A stretch of DNA of 64,000 bases from CAZQRP01 sp964596125 (GCA_964596125.1 CAZQRP010000015.1:22454-86453), one strand, 5' to 3'. Positions 52,008-60,624 are shown, counted from the first letter of the stretch. The notes: generated by a model not told the origin, from the letters alone. Made by a program: numbers and translations.

Positions 52008-52127
52008 TCACATTTTCCATATAGTGGGACGAGTAAGTGAATGTAAAAAGTAATCTAGAACTAAGCAGATTAAGAGCAGGATTCCAATGCTGCTAATTAC
52101 CAAAAGCGGTGCGGTACTCACTTGCAT
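52008..52127 (-). CDS. Very small membrane peptide, 39 residues
   Basis: AAGGAGT followed by AAAA precedes the ATG at 52127. The peptide is MQVSTAPLLVISSIGILLLI and then CLVLDYFLHSLTRPTIWKM: a single membrane segment (about 7-28) with a basic C-terminal tail. It starts 33 bases after the sigma factor stop, on the same strand, so it would be co-transcribed. I know no family. The good ribosome-binding site and the clean hydrophobic helix are the only evidence. Confidence 0.5.
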   Translation of the reverse strand: MQVSTAPLLVISSIGILLLICLVLDYFLHSLTRPTIWKM

Positions 52128-52160
52128 TTTTACTCCTTATATTAGAAACAGCCTGACAAT

Positions 52161-53576
52161 TTACTCCAGGTAGTCTTTTAATTTCCGGCTGCGGCTGGGA
52201 TGGCGCAACTTGCGCAATGCCTTAGACTCGATCTGGCGGATCCGCTCTCGGGTCAAATTAAACTCCTTCCCAACCTCCACTAAAGTTCGGGGGTGTTCAT
52301 TTTCTAAGCCATACCTGAGTAATAAAACCCTCCTCTCCCGGTCACTGAGTTCAGAAAGTACCTTACTTAGTTGTGCCTTAAGTAACTCTCGTGTGGCAAC
52401 CTCAGCTGGCGATACGGTAGCTTGATCTTCGACAAAATCACCGAGATCCCTGTCTCCGTCTTCGCCAATGGGCGTTTCTAACGATATTGGCATTTTAGAT
52501 AATTTCAAAATTTCCCTTACTCGTTCTGAAGAGATGCCCATCGCTTTTCCGATTTCCTCGTAACTTGGTTCATATCCATACTCTTGAGATAGAGCACGTT
52601 TGGTCTTATATAGCCTATCGATAATTTCTATTACGTGCGTTGGTATGCGAATAGTACGGGATTGATCAGCTATGGCCCGGCTAATAGCTTGTCTAATCCA
52701 CCAATGAGCACAAGTACTGAATTTATACCCTCTTCTAAATTCGAATTTATCCACTGCACGAAGTAACCCAATGTTCCCTTCTTGAATAAGGTCGGGAAGT
52801 GGTATTCCGTGTCCAGTATATTTTTTGGCAACACTCACCACCAGACGCAAATTTGCTTCAATAAGGCGTTTCTTTGCATTACTTCCTGTTCTTTTAACCT
52901 TGGTAAAATAGTCTTTAAGCTGCTGGCTATTGGCACAAAGCTGGCTGAGGAACTCGATATTAATAGGCTCAGTTACTAAAGACTCGATCTGACTCCAAGA
53001 GGTTCCGTCTATTATGCTCTCCAGTAATACCGGGGGCAAAAGCCGGCTATCTATCGAAACATCTATCAAGCTCCGCCTGATTTCTGTGGTGCTTTTGCCA
53101 TTGGATTCAGTGATAACTTGTACTAGCTCCGGGTTGATTACACCGTCAATAGCCGCCCGTAGTTTGGGATCGTGAATTGTACGGATGAAGCCATCTGTCG
53201 TATTAATCTCAAAGCGCTTGGCAAGAATATCAACTATAGACCGAGCTGGAACTAAATGACGAAGCAAATAGATTATTATATTGACCGCTAGGGGATATCC
53301 ACCATAGTGCTGAAAGTGAAGATTTTCAATCTTTTCCAAATACTTGGCTTCTTCTAATTCACCGGCCAATACCTTCTCAGCGTTTGCGGTGAGAAGTGAG
53401 ACTTTACCGATCTCCAAGAAATACGTGAGAACCGGGTTATCAACTGGCAGTTCCTCAGGCGCTACCTCAAGCTCAAGAACAGACTTAGCTTCTCTTTCTA
53501 TCTTTTCTCTCACTGCTTCACGCATATCTACTCGACAATCTCCAAAATCTTTCCCGGCTGGTGCCCATCTCACCAA
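52161..53576 (-). CDS. RNA polymerase sigma-70 family factor (RpoD/SigA-type), with a long insert
   Basis: 471 residues as drawn (TTG 53576); a GTG at 53573 or ATG at 53525 (MREAVREKIERE) are possible starts. Region 1.2 is DNPVLTYFLEIGKVSLL near 45-61. Regions 2.1-2.4 include NAKKRLIEANLRLVVSVAKK, LIQEGNIGLLRAVDKFEF and FSTCAHWWIRQAISRAI; region 3 follows, and region 4.2 contains LTRERIRQIESKALRKLRH. Between 1.2 and 2 lie about 150 residues of helical sequence. The -10 and -35 recognition helices look like those of primary sigma factors, so promoters of the usual TTGACA/TATAAT type would be read. Whether it is the primary or an alternative factor cannot be settled here. Confidence 0.88.
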   Translation of the reverse strand: MVRWAPAGKDFGDCRVDMREAVREKIEREAKSVLELEVAPEELPVDNPVLTYFLEIGKVSLLTANAEKVLAGELEEAKYLEKIENLHFQHYGGYPLAVNIIIYLLRHLVPARSIVDILAKRFEINTTDGFIRTIHDPKLRAAIDGVINPELVQVITESNGKSTTEIRRSLIDVSIDSRLLPPVLLESIIDGTSWSQIESLVTEPINIEFLSQLCANSQQLKDYFTKVKRTGSNAKKRLIEANLRLVVSVAKKYTGHGIPLPDLIQEGNIGLLRAVDKFEFRRGYKFSTCAHWWIRQAISRAIADQSRTIRIPTHVIEIIDRLYKTKRALSQEYGYEPSYEEIGKAMGISSERVREILKLSKMPISLETPIGEDGDRDLGDFVEDQATVSPAEVATRELLKAQLSKVLSELSDRERRVLLLRYGLENEHPRTLVEVGKEFNLTRERIRQIESKALRKLRHPSRSRKLKDYLE

Positions 53577-53590
53577 TTTCCTACTTAATA

Positions 53591-53803
53591 TTAGCGGCGC
53601 TTGAAAAATTCAAGATAATGCATGACCCCCATAATGATAAAGAATATTCCAACTAAGACTCCTGCCGCTGCTTCGAAAGAGACTAAATGGCGGATACCAG
53701 TTGGCGGGAAATCAAAAATATTTATCAGTATGGTAAGGGAATTCGCGAGGAGCAGCATAACTGCAATCCATGAAGAAACTATCCATAGTCCAGAGACAAG
53801 CAT
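53591..53803 (-). CDS. Small membrane protein with two helices, 70 residues
   Basis: AAGGAGG lies before the ATG at 53803. Two hydrophobic segments (LWIVSSWIAVMLLLANSLTI and GVLVGIFFIIMGVMHYLEFF) are separated by a short loop with FPPTGIRHLVSFE. Family not recognised. It overlaps the 3' part of the PDZ-domain reading frame (53712-54152) in another frame; because its own ribosome-binding site is strong, translation from 53803 is likely. It is 15 bases upstream of the sigma factor gene. Confidence 0.65.
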   Translation of the reverse strand: MLVSGLWIVSSWIAVMLLLANSLTILINIFDFPPTGIRHLVSFEAAAGVLVGIFFIIMGVMHYLEFFKRR

Positions 53804-54152
53804 ATGAGAGTACCCTCCTTAAAAATGATTCTATTTTTCTATTTTTATCTAGAATGACATTAACTTGTGTGTTCCTGCCATTACGTAGAATTTTCAAAAT
53901 GGCTTCCTGGCCCGGTTGGGCATTTAATAACTGCTTTTTTAGGTCTTCCATCTGGCTTACTGGCACGTCATTAAATCCGATTATGATCTTGCCCGAAGGG
54001 GCCTTGAGCCCACCTTCTCTAGCGTGGACTGTTCCATGGCGAGGGCAAGAGATAACCCCCATGCCAAAACTGTAGGCAATCTGAAATGTACTATCCATAC
54101 TGCTGTTATCCGTAATAATTTCATATTCCCTCTCGTAGTCCTGACTGCGCAA
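53712..54152 (-). CDS. PDZ-domain protein fragment
   Basis: A TTG at 54152 opens the frame; an internal ATG at 54098 (MDSTFQIAYSFG) is another possible start, and neither has a good Shine-Dalgarno. Residues 30-110 look like a PDZ domain as in HtrA/DegS proteins: the carboxylate loop and SGKIIIGFNDVPVSQMEDLK, LLNAQPGQEAILKILRNGR and TQVNVILDKN. No protease domain precedes it. The last 35 residues overlap the next gene and are unlike PDZ sequence, so the native stop or frame may have been lost there. It may be a regulatory PDZ adaptor or a remnant. Confidence 0.5.
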   Translation of the reverse strand: MRSQDYEREYEIITDNSSMDSTFQIAYSFGMGVISCPRHGTVHAREGGLKAPSGKIIIGFNDVPVSQMEDLKKQLLNAQPGQEAILKILRNGRNTQVNVILDKNRKIESFLRRVLSYACLWTMDSFFMDCSYAAPREFPYHTDKYF

Positions 54153-54253
54153 GGACTAAAGACAATGGGGCAGTAACCTCTCTTCGTTGAAGGCTGGAAT
54201 GACCATACTTATCATATTTTTGCTGCATCCTTCGTATACGCTATGTTCTTCCA

Positions 54254-54952
54254 TTAATGAAATCGGGTTTGTAGGTTATTCTGAGCTAAGGGCTCATTAG
54301 TATCACCTGCTCTACCTCCTTTGTTATGTCTGCAGGCCTTCCCTGCTAGTGCCAACCTCACACGGTAAAGCAGGCTCGTATGCCGTTTTCGCGCCACGGA
54401 GCTTTGGATTTCCAGCAAGAGTCCCGCGAGTTTATCAACATCACAGGCATAACTTTGCTGGAACGCTTTAAAATGCTCGTTAAGCTGCTGTATCAAAGCT
54501 TCGATGTTATTCCATGATGCTACCTTATTATTAAGCTTTGTGTTCTCAAGTTCGAGTATGGCAATCTTGCACTGAAGTTCTTGCTTGGTTTGTCGTTTTC
54601 CTTCCAATTTAGCTATAGCGGTTTCCAGCCTTGGCTCTAGTTCATCTAAGCTTGCTGACTTCATCTCCGACTCTTTTGTTTTTTCCTGCTGCCCTTGCGG
54701 TTTGGGCTCAGTTTCAGGTTTCAGGTTGTCGACACATTCGGAACAGTAAACAGGGTCATCTTTCCCCAGTTCAATGCTGCACCCAGAACAAACAAGACGT
54801 AGATCTTGCTCGTGTCTAGCTGACCGACATTGTGGACAGCGGTTAGGTTGAAACCAACCTTTTTTAATATAGAATTCTTGCTCACCCCGGGTAAAAGTAA
54901 ACTCTTTGCCGCACTGTCGGCAAAGCAAAACCTTGTCTTCAAGCTCCTCCAT
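54254..54952 (-). CDS. Zinc-ribbon and coiled-coil protein, 232 residues
   Basis: From the ATG at 54952 (MEELEDKVLLCRQCGKEF), preceded by AAGAAGG; an ATG at 54970 adds six residues. The first 75 residues hold several CxxC pairs: CRQC, CPQC, CSGC and CSEC. The first two, in CRQCGKEFTFTRGEQEFYIKKGW, match the probable zinc-ribbon domain zf-trcl. A polar linker (about 80-100) and a long coiled coil (about 100-180) follow, ending in a basic tail with RKRHTSLLYRVRLALAGKACR. It overlaps the end of the RAM-like gene by a few bases, so they are coupled. Function unknown; DNA or RNA binding is plausible. Confidence 0.7.
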   Translation of the reverse strand: MEELEDKVLLCRQCGKEFTFTRGEQEFYIKKGWFQPNRCPQCRSARHEQDLRLVCSGCSIELGKDDPVYCSECVDNLKPETEPKPQGQQEKTKESEMKSASLDELEPRLETAIAKLEGKRQTKQELQCKIAILELENTKLNNKVASWNNIEALIQQLNEHFKAFQQSYACDVDKLAGLLLEIQSSVARKRHTSLLYRVRLALAGKACRHNKGGRAGDTNEPLAQNNLQTRFH

Positions 54953-55280
54953 GTCGCCCTTCTTTAGCATCCACAGTTTTAAGATAATGCTTCCAATGTC
55001 GGCAACCAGCTTTATATTGCCTGGTCTGAAGATTCGTATTATATTTATTTGCTGCTGGCAGCACTTGGAGACCTTCGGTCACCTGCTCTACCAAAGCCAG
55101 AGTCCGGTTTGTAAGTTCTGCCAGTTGGCTGCGAGAGCGTGCTTGAAGCATTGTGACCACATTCGGCCGCCCTTCCAGGACATCTATTAACTTTACACCG
55201 GGATTGCCCCGTAGGATTTCGGCGACTTCTTCGACTTTGCCTTCTACTATATCTAGAAGAATGTAGACTCTGGTGCCCAT
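54939..55280 (-). CDS. Lrp/AsnC-type ligand-binding (RAM-like) domain protein, second copy
   Basis: 113 residues. The first 75 residues follow the RAM fold (TRVYILLDIVEGKVEEVAEI, PGVKLIDVLEGRPNVVTML, QLAELTNRTLALVEQVTEG); the remaining 38 are basic and unlike the family. It is distantly similar in pattern to 51642-51881. It begins the minus-strand cluster (RAM, zinc-ribbon, PDZ, membrane protein, sigma factor, membrane peptide). Confidence 0.7.
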   Translation of the reverse strand: MGTRVYILLDIVEGKVEEVAEILRGNPGVKLIDVLEGRPNVVTMLQARSRSQLAELTNRTLALVEQVTEGLQVLPAANKYNTNLQTRQYKAGCRHWKHYLKTVDAKEGRHGGA

Positions 55281-55525
55281 TAGTGAACTCTTTTTCAGGA
55301 GAAGTCCTGTAACTGACTTAGCTTATCTTTTCTTGTACTTCGACGACATCCAGGAGGTCATAATTATAAGCACACTGGAAACACTCCTCATACCAGCAAT
55401 AATAGTCTTTGTACAGGATAGATATTGCCGCTATATTCAGGGTAGCGTGTTTGAACAAATCATTCTATCATCGACCTTCCCTGTGCAATATATATTTTCT
55501 TTTGTGCGTGCTCTTCTGTTACTGT

Positions 55526-55813
55526 TTAGCTCCATTCGTTTTTCCAATCAAGTGTTTCTAAAAAATCCTGGAAAGAATTGACCCTTTCTTTATCATGGTC
55601 TATCGGAAGGTTAGGATTGACACTATATCTGAACTCTCTACCTTCCCATTTCTTGCTTATGTACCCAGAGTTAAACAGATCATCGATTATCTTCCGTAAC
55701 GCCCACTCGGTAATGCCTGTGGCTGATGCTATCTGGCAGACGGTGCTTCCAGGTTGCCTAGCGATGTGAATGAACACTGTAGCGTGATTGGTTAAAAATG
55801 ACCACGCTCTCAT
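55526..55813 (-). CDS. Winged-helix (MarR-like) regulator, 95 residues
   Basis: The N-terminal FLTNHATVFIHIARQPGSTV and the helix-turn-helix VCQIASATGITEWALRKIIDDL are followed by a wing, GYISKKWEGREFRYSVNP, all within 80 residues. It matches small MarR/ArsR-like or phage-repressor-like winged helices. The gene is divergent from the two-component operon, with 163 bases between them, so it may act on that intergenic region. Confidence 0.75.
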   Translation of the reverse strand: MRAWSFLTNHATVFIHIARQPGSTVCQIASATGITEWALRKIIDDLFNSGYISKKWEGREFRYSVNPNLPIDHDKERVNSFQDFLETLDWKNEWS

Positions 55814-55860
55814 GGCACATATCTCTCTATTTTTAGAATAAAACCGGGCGGTAAAAACGA

Positions 55861-55893
55861 TGTTGAACTGCGGTTAAATTCTGGTTAAAAACC
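55861..55893 (+). promoter_or_regulatory. Three 11-nt-spaced direct repeats, probable OmpR-type response-regulator site
   Basis: TGTTGAA (55861), GGTTAAA (55872) and GGTTAAA (55883) recur every 11 bases, one helical turn. OmpR/PhoB-family regulators bind tandem direct repeats of this kind as dimers. They lie about 90 bases before the start of an OmpR-type regulator gene, with a TATAAT at 55940-55945 that lacks a good -35 box, as expected for an activated promoter. Autoregulation by the product of 55977-56651 is inference. Confidence 0.65.
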
Positions 55894-55976
55894 TTCCAGT
55901 TATTCAACAGTATGCTACAAAATATAGAGCTGGCAGATGTATAATGGTAGCAGTCAATCGACGTTGAGGGGAAAGT

Positions 55977-56651
55977 ATGGAGAAAGTGCTGGTTATTGAG
56001 GACGAGCCAGATGTTGCTGACTTTATCAAGCGCGGCTTGCTTCAGAGCGGCTTCGAAGTTGAGGTTGCTGGCACTGGATGGGAGGGGCTGGACATTGCCC
56101 AATTAAGTAACCCTGATATTGTCGTGCTCGACTTAGTGCTTCCAGATATGGACGGCATAGATATCTGCCGCCAGTTGCGCGAGCATAGCAACGTGGGCAT
56201 CGTGATACTAACGGCTCGTGGCTTGGTTGGGGAGCGTGTCCATGGTCTCGAAGCGGGAGCTGATGACTATCTGCCTAAGCCATTCTCCTTTGAAGAGCTC
56301 CTTGCGCGGATTCGTGCCGTGCTTCGTCGGCGTTCCTCAGGCAAGGGAGGCATAATTCGGGTGGGTGACCTCGAGATAGATACTGAGCAACGAAAGGTTC
56401 GCAGAGGCGACCGGGCAATAGTTCTGACCAATCGGGAGTTTGAACTGCTTAAGTTAATGGCACAAAATGCGGGCAAGCCTTTGCCGCGTGAGTTCATCAT
56501 CCAACGCATTTGGGGTTATGACTTTGAAGGGGAAACGGACCCGCTAAAAGTGTATATCAACTTTCTGAGACGGAAGTTGAATGCGGCAGGGGAGGCTGAC
56601 CTGATACACACGTTGACCAGCTTTGGTTATGTCCTACGGGAGAAAAGATAA
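55977..56651 (+). CDS. OmpR-family response regulator
   Basis: 224 residues. The receiver domain starts KVLVIEDEPDVADFIKRGL, with phosphoacceptor Asp52 (VVLDLVLPDMDG), Thr/Ser in ILTARG and Lys in YLPKPFSFEELL. The C-terminal winged helix (about 130-224) reads TNREFELLKLMAQNAG, FIIQRIWGYDFEGETDPLKVYINFLRRKL. It is coupled to the histidine kinase gene, which starts 2 bases after its stop. GAGGGGAAAG precedes the ATG. Three 11-nt direct repeats lie upstream. Confidence 0.93.
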   Translation: MEKVLVIEDEPDVADFIKRGLLQSGFEVEVAGTGWEGLDIAQLSNPDIVVLDLVLPDMDGIDICRQLREHSNVGIVILTARGLVGERVHGLEAGADDYLPKPFSFEELLARIRAVLRRRSSGKGGIIRVGDLEIDTEQRKVRRGDRAIVLTNREFELLKLMAQNAGKPLPREFIIQRIWGYDFEGETDPLKVYINFLRRKLNAAGEADLIHTLTSFGYVLREKR

Positions 56652-56653
56652 AA

Positions 56654-58063
56654 ATGAGCCTTCGCGCACGCATTTTAATGTGGTTTGCCGCGCTGATGAC
56701 TGTGGTCATATTTGCACTAATGTTCACTGCACAGCATATAATGGTAACCAGTCTGCGTGCCGACCTTGATGAAAGGCTTAAGCTGCATGCTGAGATGGTT
56801 GCCACTGCTATTCAGTCAACTCCGAAATCAACCTATGACGAAGTGGTTCGGCAACTTACGGAGCACCAGCTAGTTAATATTCCTCTGTTCATCCGTGTGG
56901 CTGACCTGCAAGGAAACGTCATAGTATCATCCGGAAACATTCCCCAGTCAATCATACCAACTCTGAACCACCAGTTGAGCTTACCCTATGCCGAGGGAGG
57001 ACGGTTCGACGAAGTTAAATTGGGGGATAGAAGTACGCTACGTGTCTACACAATTCGAGGACGTGACCTTTTAAGCTTGGAACATTTCGCGCTGATACAA
57101 ACCGGGGAGAATCTGACGTCTGTAACTGCTGCGGAGGATCGGCTATGGCGGTATACACTCGCCGAAGGAGTTGTAGCTGCATTGGTGACCCTTTCTATTG
57201 TGGTACTTACTTTGCGCCGCGGTTTTCAGCCGCTGGATAGAATCCTCAAACGGGTGCAGGAGATTAGAGATACCGATCTCAATGCGGGGCTTCCCTACGA
57301 GTCCCGCCCGCCAGAGCTACAGCAACTGGCCGACAGCCTGAACGCCATGTGGCACCGACTAGATGCCGCGCTTAGAGCCAAGGAAGCCTTTGTAGCCAGC
57401 GTTTCTCACGAGCTAAGAACTCCGCTCACTGCTATCCAGGGTCAGATTGACATCCTGCGCCGACGGCCAGCCAATGACTCCGAACTTAGCGAAAGCCTGG
57501 AAAGAATAGCTAGAGAGATGAACCGACTCATTCGTATGACCAACAACATCCTGCTCAATGCGCAGCTAGACTCAAAGCCAGCCCTGACACGGCAACAGGT
57601 TAACCTGAGGGAGCTTGTTGAAGACGTCGTAAAAGAAATTCGGGTACTGGCTGAAGGACGGAACATCAATCTGGAAGAGGGAGAGGATGTGCTCGTCTAC
57701 GGCGACTATGACTTGCTGAAACAAGCAGTTCTTAATGTTGTCGATAACGCTCTTAAATTTACGCCTGGAGATGGGCATGTCCGACTAACTCTGCAACAAA
57801 AGGATAAGCGGTCGATTCTTGAAGTAAGCGATTCGGGGTCAGGGATTCCACAGCAGCAGTTGCCCCATATTATGGAGCCTTTTTACCGGATTCCTGGGTC
57901 TGGACGGAATATGCGTGGCACAGGACTCGGTTTAGCTATTGTCAAACAGGTTGTTGAGCTTCACGGTGGCAAAATGCATATAGATAGCCAGGAAGGGACC
58001 GGCACCAGCGTTAAAATATACCTGCCAATTCAGATATTATCAGCAATGGACAGTAATCACTGA
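56654..58063 (+). CDS. Sensor histidine kinase
   Basis: 469 residues. Two membrane segments flank a periplasmic sensor region: about 8-28 (ILMWFAALMTVVIFALMF) and about 175-195 (LAEGVVAALVTLSIVVLTL). The periplasmic part (about 30-170) is a novel sensor of moderate length with a RVADLQGNVIVSSG PAS-like strand. HAMP (about 195-245), HisKA with the phospho-His in SHELRTPLTAIQGQ (about 253), and the HATPase boxes DNALKFTP (N box), SDSGSGIPQQQLPHI (G1) and GTGLGLAIVKQV (G2) follow. It would sense an extracellular or membrane signal and phosphorylate the regulator encoded just upstream. Confidence 0.92.
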   Translation: MSLRARILMWFAALMTVVIFALMFTAQHIMVTSLRADLDERLKLHAEMVATAIQSTPKSTYDEVVRQLTEHQLVNIPLFIRVADLQGNVIVSSGNIPQSIIPTLNHQLSLPYAEGGRFDEVKLGDRSTLRVYTIRGRDLLSLEHFALIQTGENLTSVTAAEDRLWRYTLAEGVVAALVTLSIVVLTLRRGFQPLDRILKRVQEIRDTDLNAGLPYESRPPELQQLADSLNAMWHRLDAALRAKEAFVASVSHELRTPLTAIQGQIDILRRRPANDSELSESLERIAREMNRLIRMTNNILLNAQLDSKPALTRQQVNLRELVEDVVKEIRVLAEGRNINLEEGEDVLVYGDYDLLKQAVLNVVDNALKFTPGDGHVRLTLQQKDKRSILEVSDSGSGIPQQQLPHIMEPFYRIPGSGRNMRGTGLGLAIVKQVVELHGGKMHIDSQEGTGTSVKIYLPIQILSAMDSNH

Positions 58064-58129
58064 ACTCAGGATATTGGTCTCAATTTAGTAGGATACTAGA
58101 ACGGAGCAATTAACAAGTGAATTGCCACC

Positions 58130-58483
58130 AGGATGTGATTGATGAGTTGTTTAATCTTTTCATATTTTCCGAGGAATCACCGAACATATTCGCTCGGATA
58201 ATGGTCCGAATTTACCGCCAGATCAGTGAGGAAATGGTTTAACCGGCTGGGAGTGAAAATCTTCTTTATTGAACGCGGTAGTCCCTGGGAAAATGGTTAT
58301 ATTGAGTCATTTAATGGCAAGCTAAGGGATGAACTCCTGAATCGGGAGATCTTCACCACGCTGAAGGAAGCGAAAGTCTTGATTGAGCAGTGGAGGAAGG
58401 AATATAATCAGGTGTGTCCCCATAGTGCCCTGAAATACAAGCCGCCGGCTCCTGAAGCTATTTTCACCATGATAACGAAGTAA
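58130..58483 (+). pseudogene. IS3-family transposase OrfB remnant, multiply frameshifted
   Basis: Pieces of a DDE transposase occur in successive frames. DVIDELFNLFIF is followed after a small insertion by RGITEHIRSDNGP (second Asp), and after a lost base by FTARSVRKWFNRLGVKIFFIERGSPWENGYIESF, where the catalytic Glu of the E-S-F-N motif is visible, then WRKEYNQVCPHSALKYKPPAPE to the stop at 58483. Only the C-terminal half of the transposase is present, with no identifiable ends. It is a different subgroup from the element at 46292-47573. Confidence 0.8.
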
Positions 58484-58697
58484 CAACTGGTATCATTTTT
58501 GGGGGCAGGTCATGTTCTTTAATTTAATACCTTAAATCTGTGCCATTTTTGCTGACTATATACAAATGTTATAATGGTCGAAATGGAACGGTAATGTCTT
58601 AACTTAATAGAGTCACGTCCTAATATGATCTTAGCTCAATATTACCATGTTGATAGAGGTGGTTGGAAAGTTACAAAGTTGAGGTAGATGAGAGGAA

Positions 58698-60395
58698 ATG
58701 AATAACAAGGGGATTAAGGTGGCCATATTAGAAGAAGCAAATGCTGAAGTAATTACCACAGATGTGCTGATACTAGGTGGTGGAATCGCCGCTTGTCATG
58801 CAGCTATTAGGGCTAAGGAGCATGGTTTAGATGTAGTACTGGTCGATAAAGCGAGTATCGGAAGAAGCGGCAATAGTCCTATGATGTCAGGTGTACTGAC
58901 TTACTTTGACCCTGAGAGCGATGATTATGGTGAGTGGTATAGAGAATGTATTGACGCGGGCGAAGGTCTTGTTGATGAGCGAAACCTTGATGGTATGATT
59001 AATGAAAGCCATCACCGGATAAGAGAGATGGTTAGCTGGGGTGTTAGATTTCAGCAAGAGGATGAAGAATATATACGGAAGCCATGTGTTGGACATATAC
59101 ACGCACGTAATGTCCTGATGACTAACAGTGGCTTTCAGATGATGTCCGTCATAAGGGGTGAAGTAATTCGAAGAGGAGTAAAGATAATCGAAAGGGTTAT
59201 GGCGATTGATCTTCTTACTTCCGACGGTGAAACTCCTACGGGCGGTGCCGTTGTAGGTGCCCTTGGTATCAACGTAAGGACTGGTAAGTTCTACGTATTC
59301 ATAGCAAAGGCAACTGTGCTTACAACCGGTAATACATGTTCCGTTCACCTGGGCTCCTCTGCACCGGTACTTAGTGGTGATGGGCAGGGCATGGCCTTCC
59401 GTGTTGGATGTGAGATGAGAAATTATGAGCTCTGCATGTATTCCCCTCATCCTGCTGGCCTTAACTGTGCCCCAGGGCTGAACATATTCACCACTGAAGG
59501 TGCTTATTTCGTCAATGCAAAAGGAGACAGGTTCATGCCACAATGGGATCCTCAGCGAATGGATAGGGCACCACGCGTTGTAACGTCCAGGGCAATTATC
59601 ACCGAAGAATACGAAGGTCGAGGTCCGGTTTATCTTGATGCCACGCACCTGACAGATGATTCCTACAGGCGTATCGAACAATGTGCGCCGATCGTATTGG
59701 CTTCCGTTGCCGCCATCGGGCTTAATATAAGGAAAGATAAAATCCCTTACACTGCTAGTCTAGGTGACATTGGTCCGGGTGGAATCAGGATTAATAAAGA
59801 TGGTGCAACGACTATACCTGGTCTATATGCAGGTGGTTCCGTATCGGACCATGCCGAGCAGGGTGTAGCCAATGTTATCAGTCAAGGCATGATGTCACTT
59901 ATCGAAGGATGGAGAGCCGGCGAAGGTGCAGCGAAATATGCTGCTGGTTTAGCACAACCGGCTATCCGTGAGCGTCAAATGCAACATTTAAAAGACAGGA
60001 CATTGGCTCCGATGAAAAGGCAATCCGGTACACAGCATGAAATGCTCAGGAAATATGCCCGAAATATGTTAAGAAATGGACTATTGGGTCCCGTCAAGAA
60101 TGAAAATAACTTAAGGAAAGCGGTAGAAGAAGTACGTGATTTACGGGAGAAGCAGACTTCAAAGCTGGCAGCTAGAGACTATCATGAGTTAGCAAGATGC
60201 ATTGGTATACAAAATGAACTGCTCTTTTTAGAAATGTACGCAGTATGTTCCTTACTTCGTACGGAGAGCAGGGGCATGCATTGGCGTAAGGACTATCCTC
60301 AAAGAGATGATACAAACTGGCTGAAGTGGGTGATCGCTAAAAGAGATGGTGATGACATACGAGTTTGGGCGGAAACAATTCCAGAAGGGAAGTAA
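58698..60395 (+). CDS. FAD-dependent oxidoreductase, fumarate reductase/AprA-like (second copy)
   Basis: 565 residues, the same architecture as 32710-34410. The Rossmann motif TDVLILGGGIAACHAAIRAK is near residues 20-39, followed by VDKASIGRSGNSPMMSG; the mid-domain GDGQGMAFRVGCEM and GRGPVYLDATHL; and the second FAD motif GLYAGGSVSDHAEQGVANV. The C-terminal helical domain has RTESRGMHWRKDYP. A small ferredoxin gene starts 2 bases after its stop, so the pair is coupled. The number of His/Arg residues needed for fumarate or APS binding cannot be judged by eye. Note that the gene order flavoprotein then ferredoxin is the same for both pairs. Confidence 0.88.
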   Translation: MNNKGIKVAILEEANAEVITTDVLILGGGIAACHAAIRAKEHGLDVVLVDKASIGRSGNSPMMSGVLTYFDPESDDYGEWYRECIDAGEGLVDERNLDGMINESHHRIREMVSWGVRFQQEDEEYIRKPCVGHIHARNVLMTNSGFQMMSVIRGEVIRRGVKIIERVMAIDLLTSDGETPTGGAVVGALGINVRTGKFYVFIAKATVLTTGNTCSVHLGSSAPVLSGDGQGMAFRVGCEMRNYELCMYSPHPAGLNCAPGLNIFTTEGAYFVNAKGDRFMPQWDPQRMDRAPRVVTSRAIITEEYEGRGPVYLDATHLTDDSYRRIEQCAPIVLASVAAIGLNIRKDKIPYTASLGDIGPGGIRINKDGATTIPGLYAGGSVSDHAEQGVANVISQGMMSLIEGWRAGEGAAKYAAGLAQPAIRERQMQHLKDRTLAPMKRQSGTQHEMLRKYARNMLRNGLLGPVKNENNLRKAVEEVRDLREKQTSKLAARDYHELARCIGIQNELLFLEMYAVCSLLRTESRGMHWRKDYPQRDDTNWLKWVIAKRDGDDIRVWAETIPEGK

Positions 60396-60396
60396 G

Positions 60397-60624
60397 TTGT
60401 TTGTATCAAAATCCGATTGCAATTCGTATATAAGAATAAAAGAGATAAATCCCTATCGCTGTATAGGTTGTGGTGTTTGTGTCAAGTCCTGTATGAATGA
60501 TGTAATAAGGATGAAGCGGGGTAAGGCTTGTATAGCTTACCAGATGGACTGTGCTGGGTGCTTTGTATGTGTTGAAGATTGCCCTCATGAAGCAATCTCT
60601 ATCGGTCTAGTTGTGGAGGTGTAG
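60397..60624 (+). CDS. Small 2[4Fe-4S] ferredoxin, partner of 58698-60395
   Basis: 75 residues starting at TTG 60397, with AGAAGGGAAG upstream. Longer frames from inside the preceding gene (to 60346) are possible but give an un-ferredoxin-like N-terminus. Cluster motifs: CIGCGVCVKSCM and CAGCFVCVEDCP, plus an extra Cys near the start (SDCNSYIRIKEIN). The second motif matches the AprB-like pattern. It probably mediates electron transfer to the flavoprotein. Confidence 0.87.
   Translation: MFVSKSDCNSYIRIKEINPYRCIGCGVCVKSCMNDVIRMKRGKACIAYQMDCAGCFVCVEDCPHEAISIGLVVEV

Noticed and set aside
55273..55581. Plus-strand frame of 102 codons upstream of the winged-helix gene
   Set aside because: It overlaps the opposite-strand winged-helix gene, has no ribosome-binding site and no family-like pattern.
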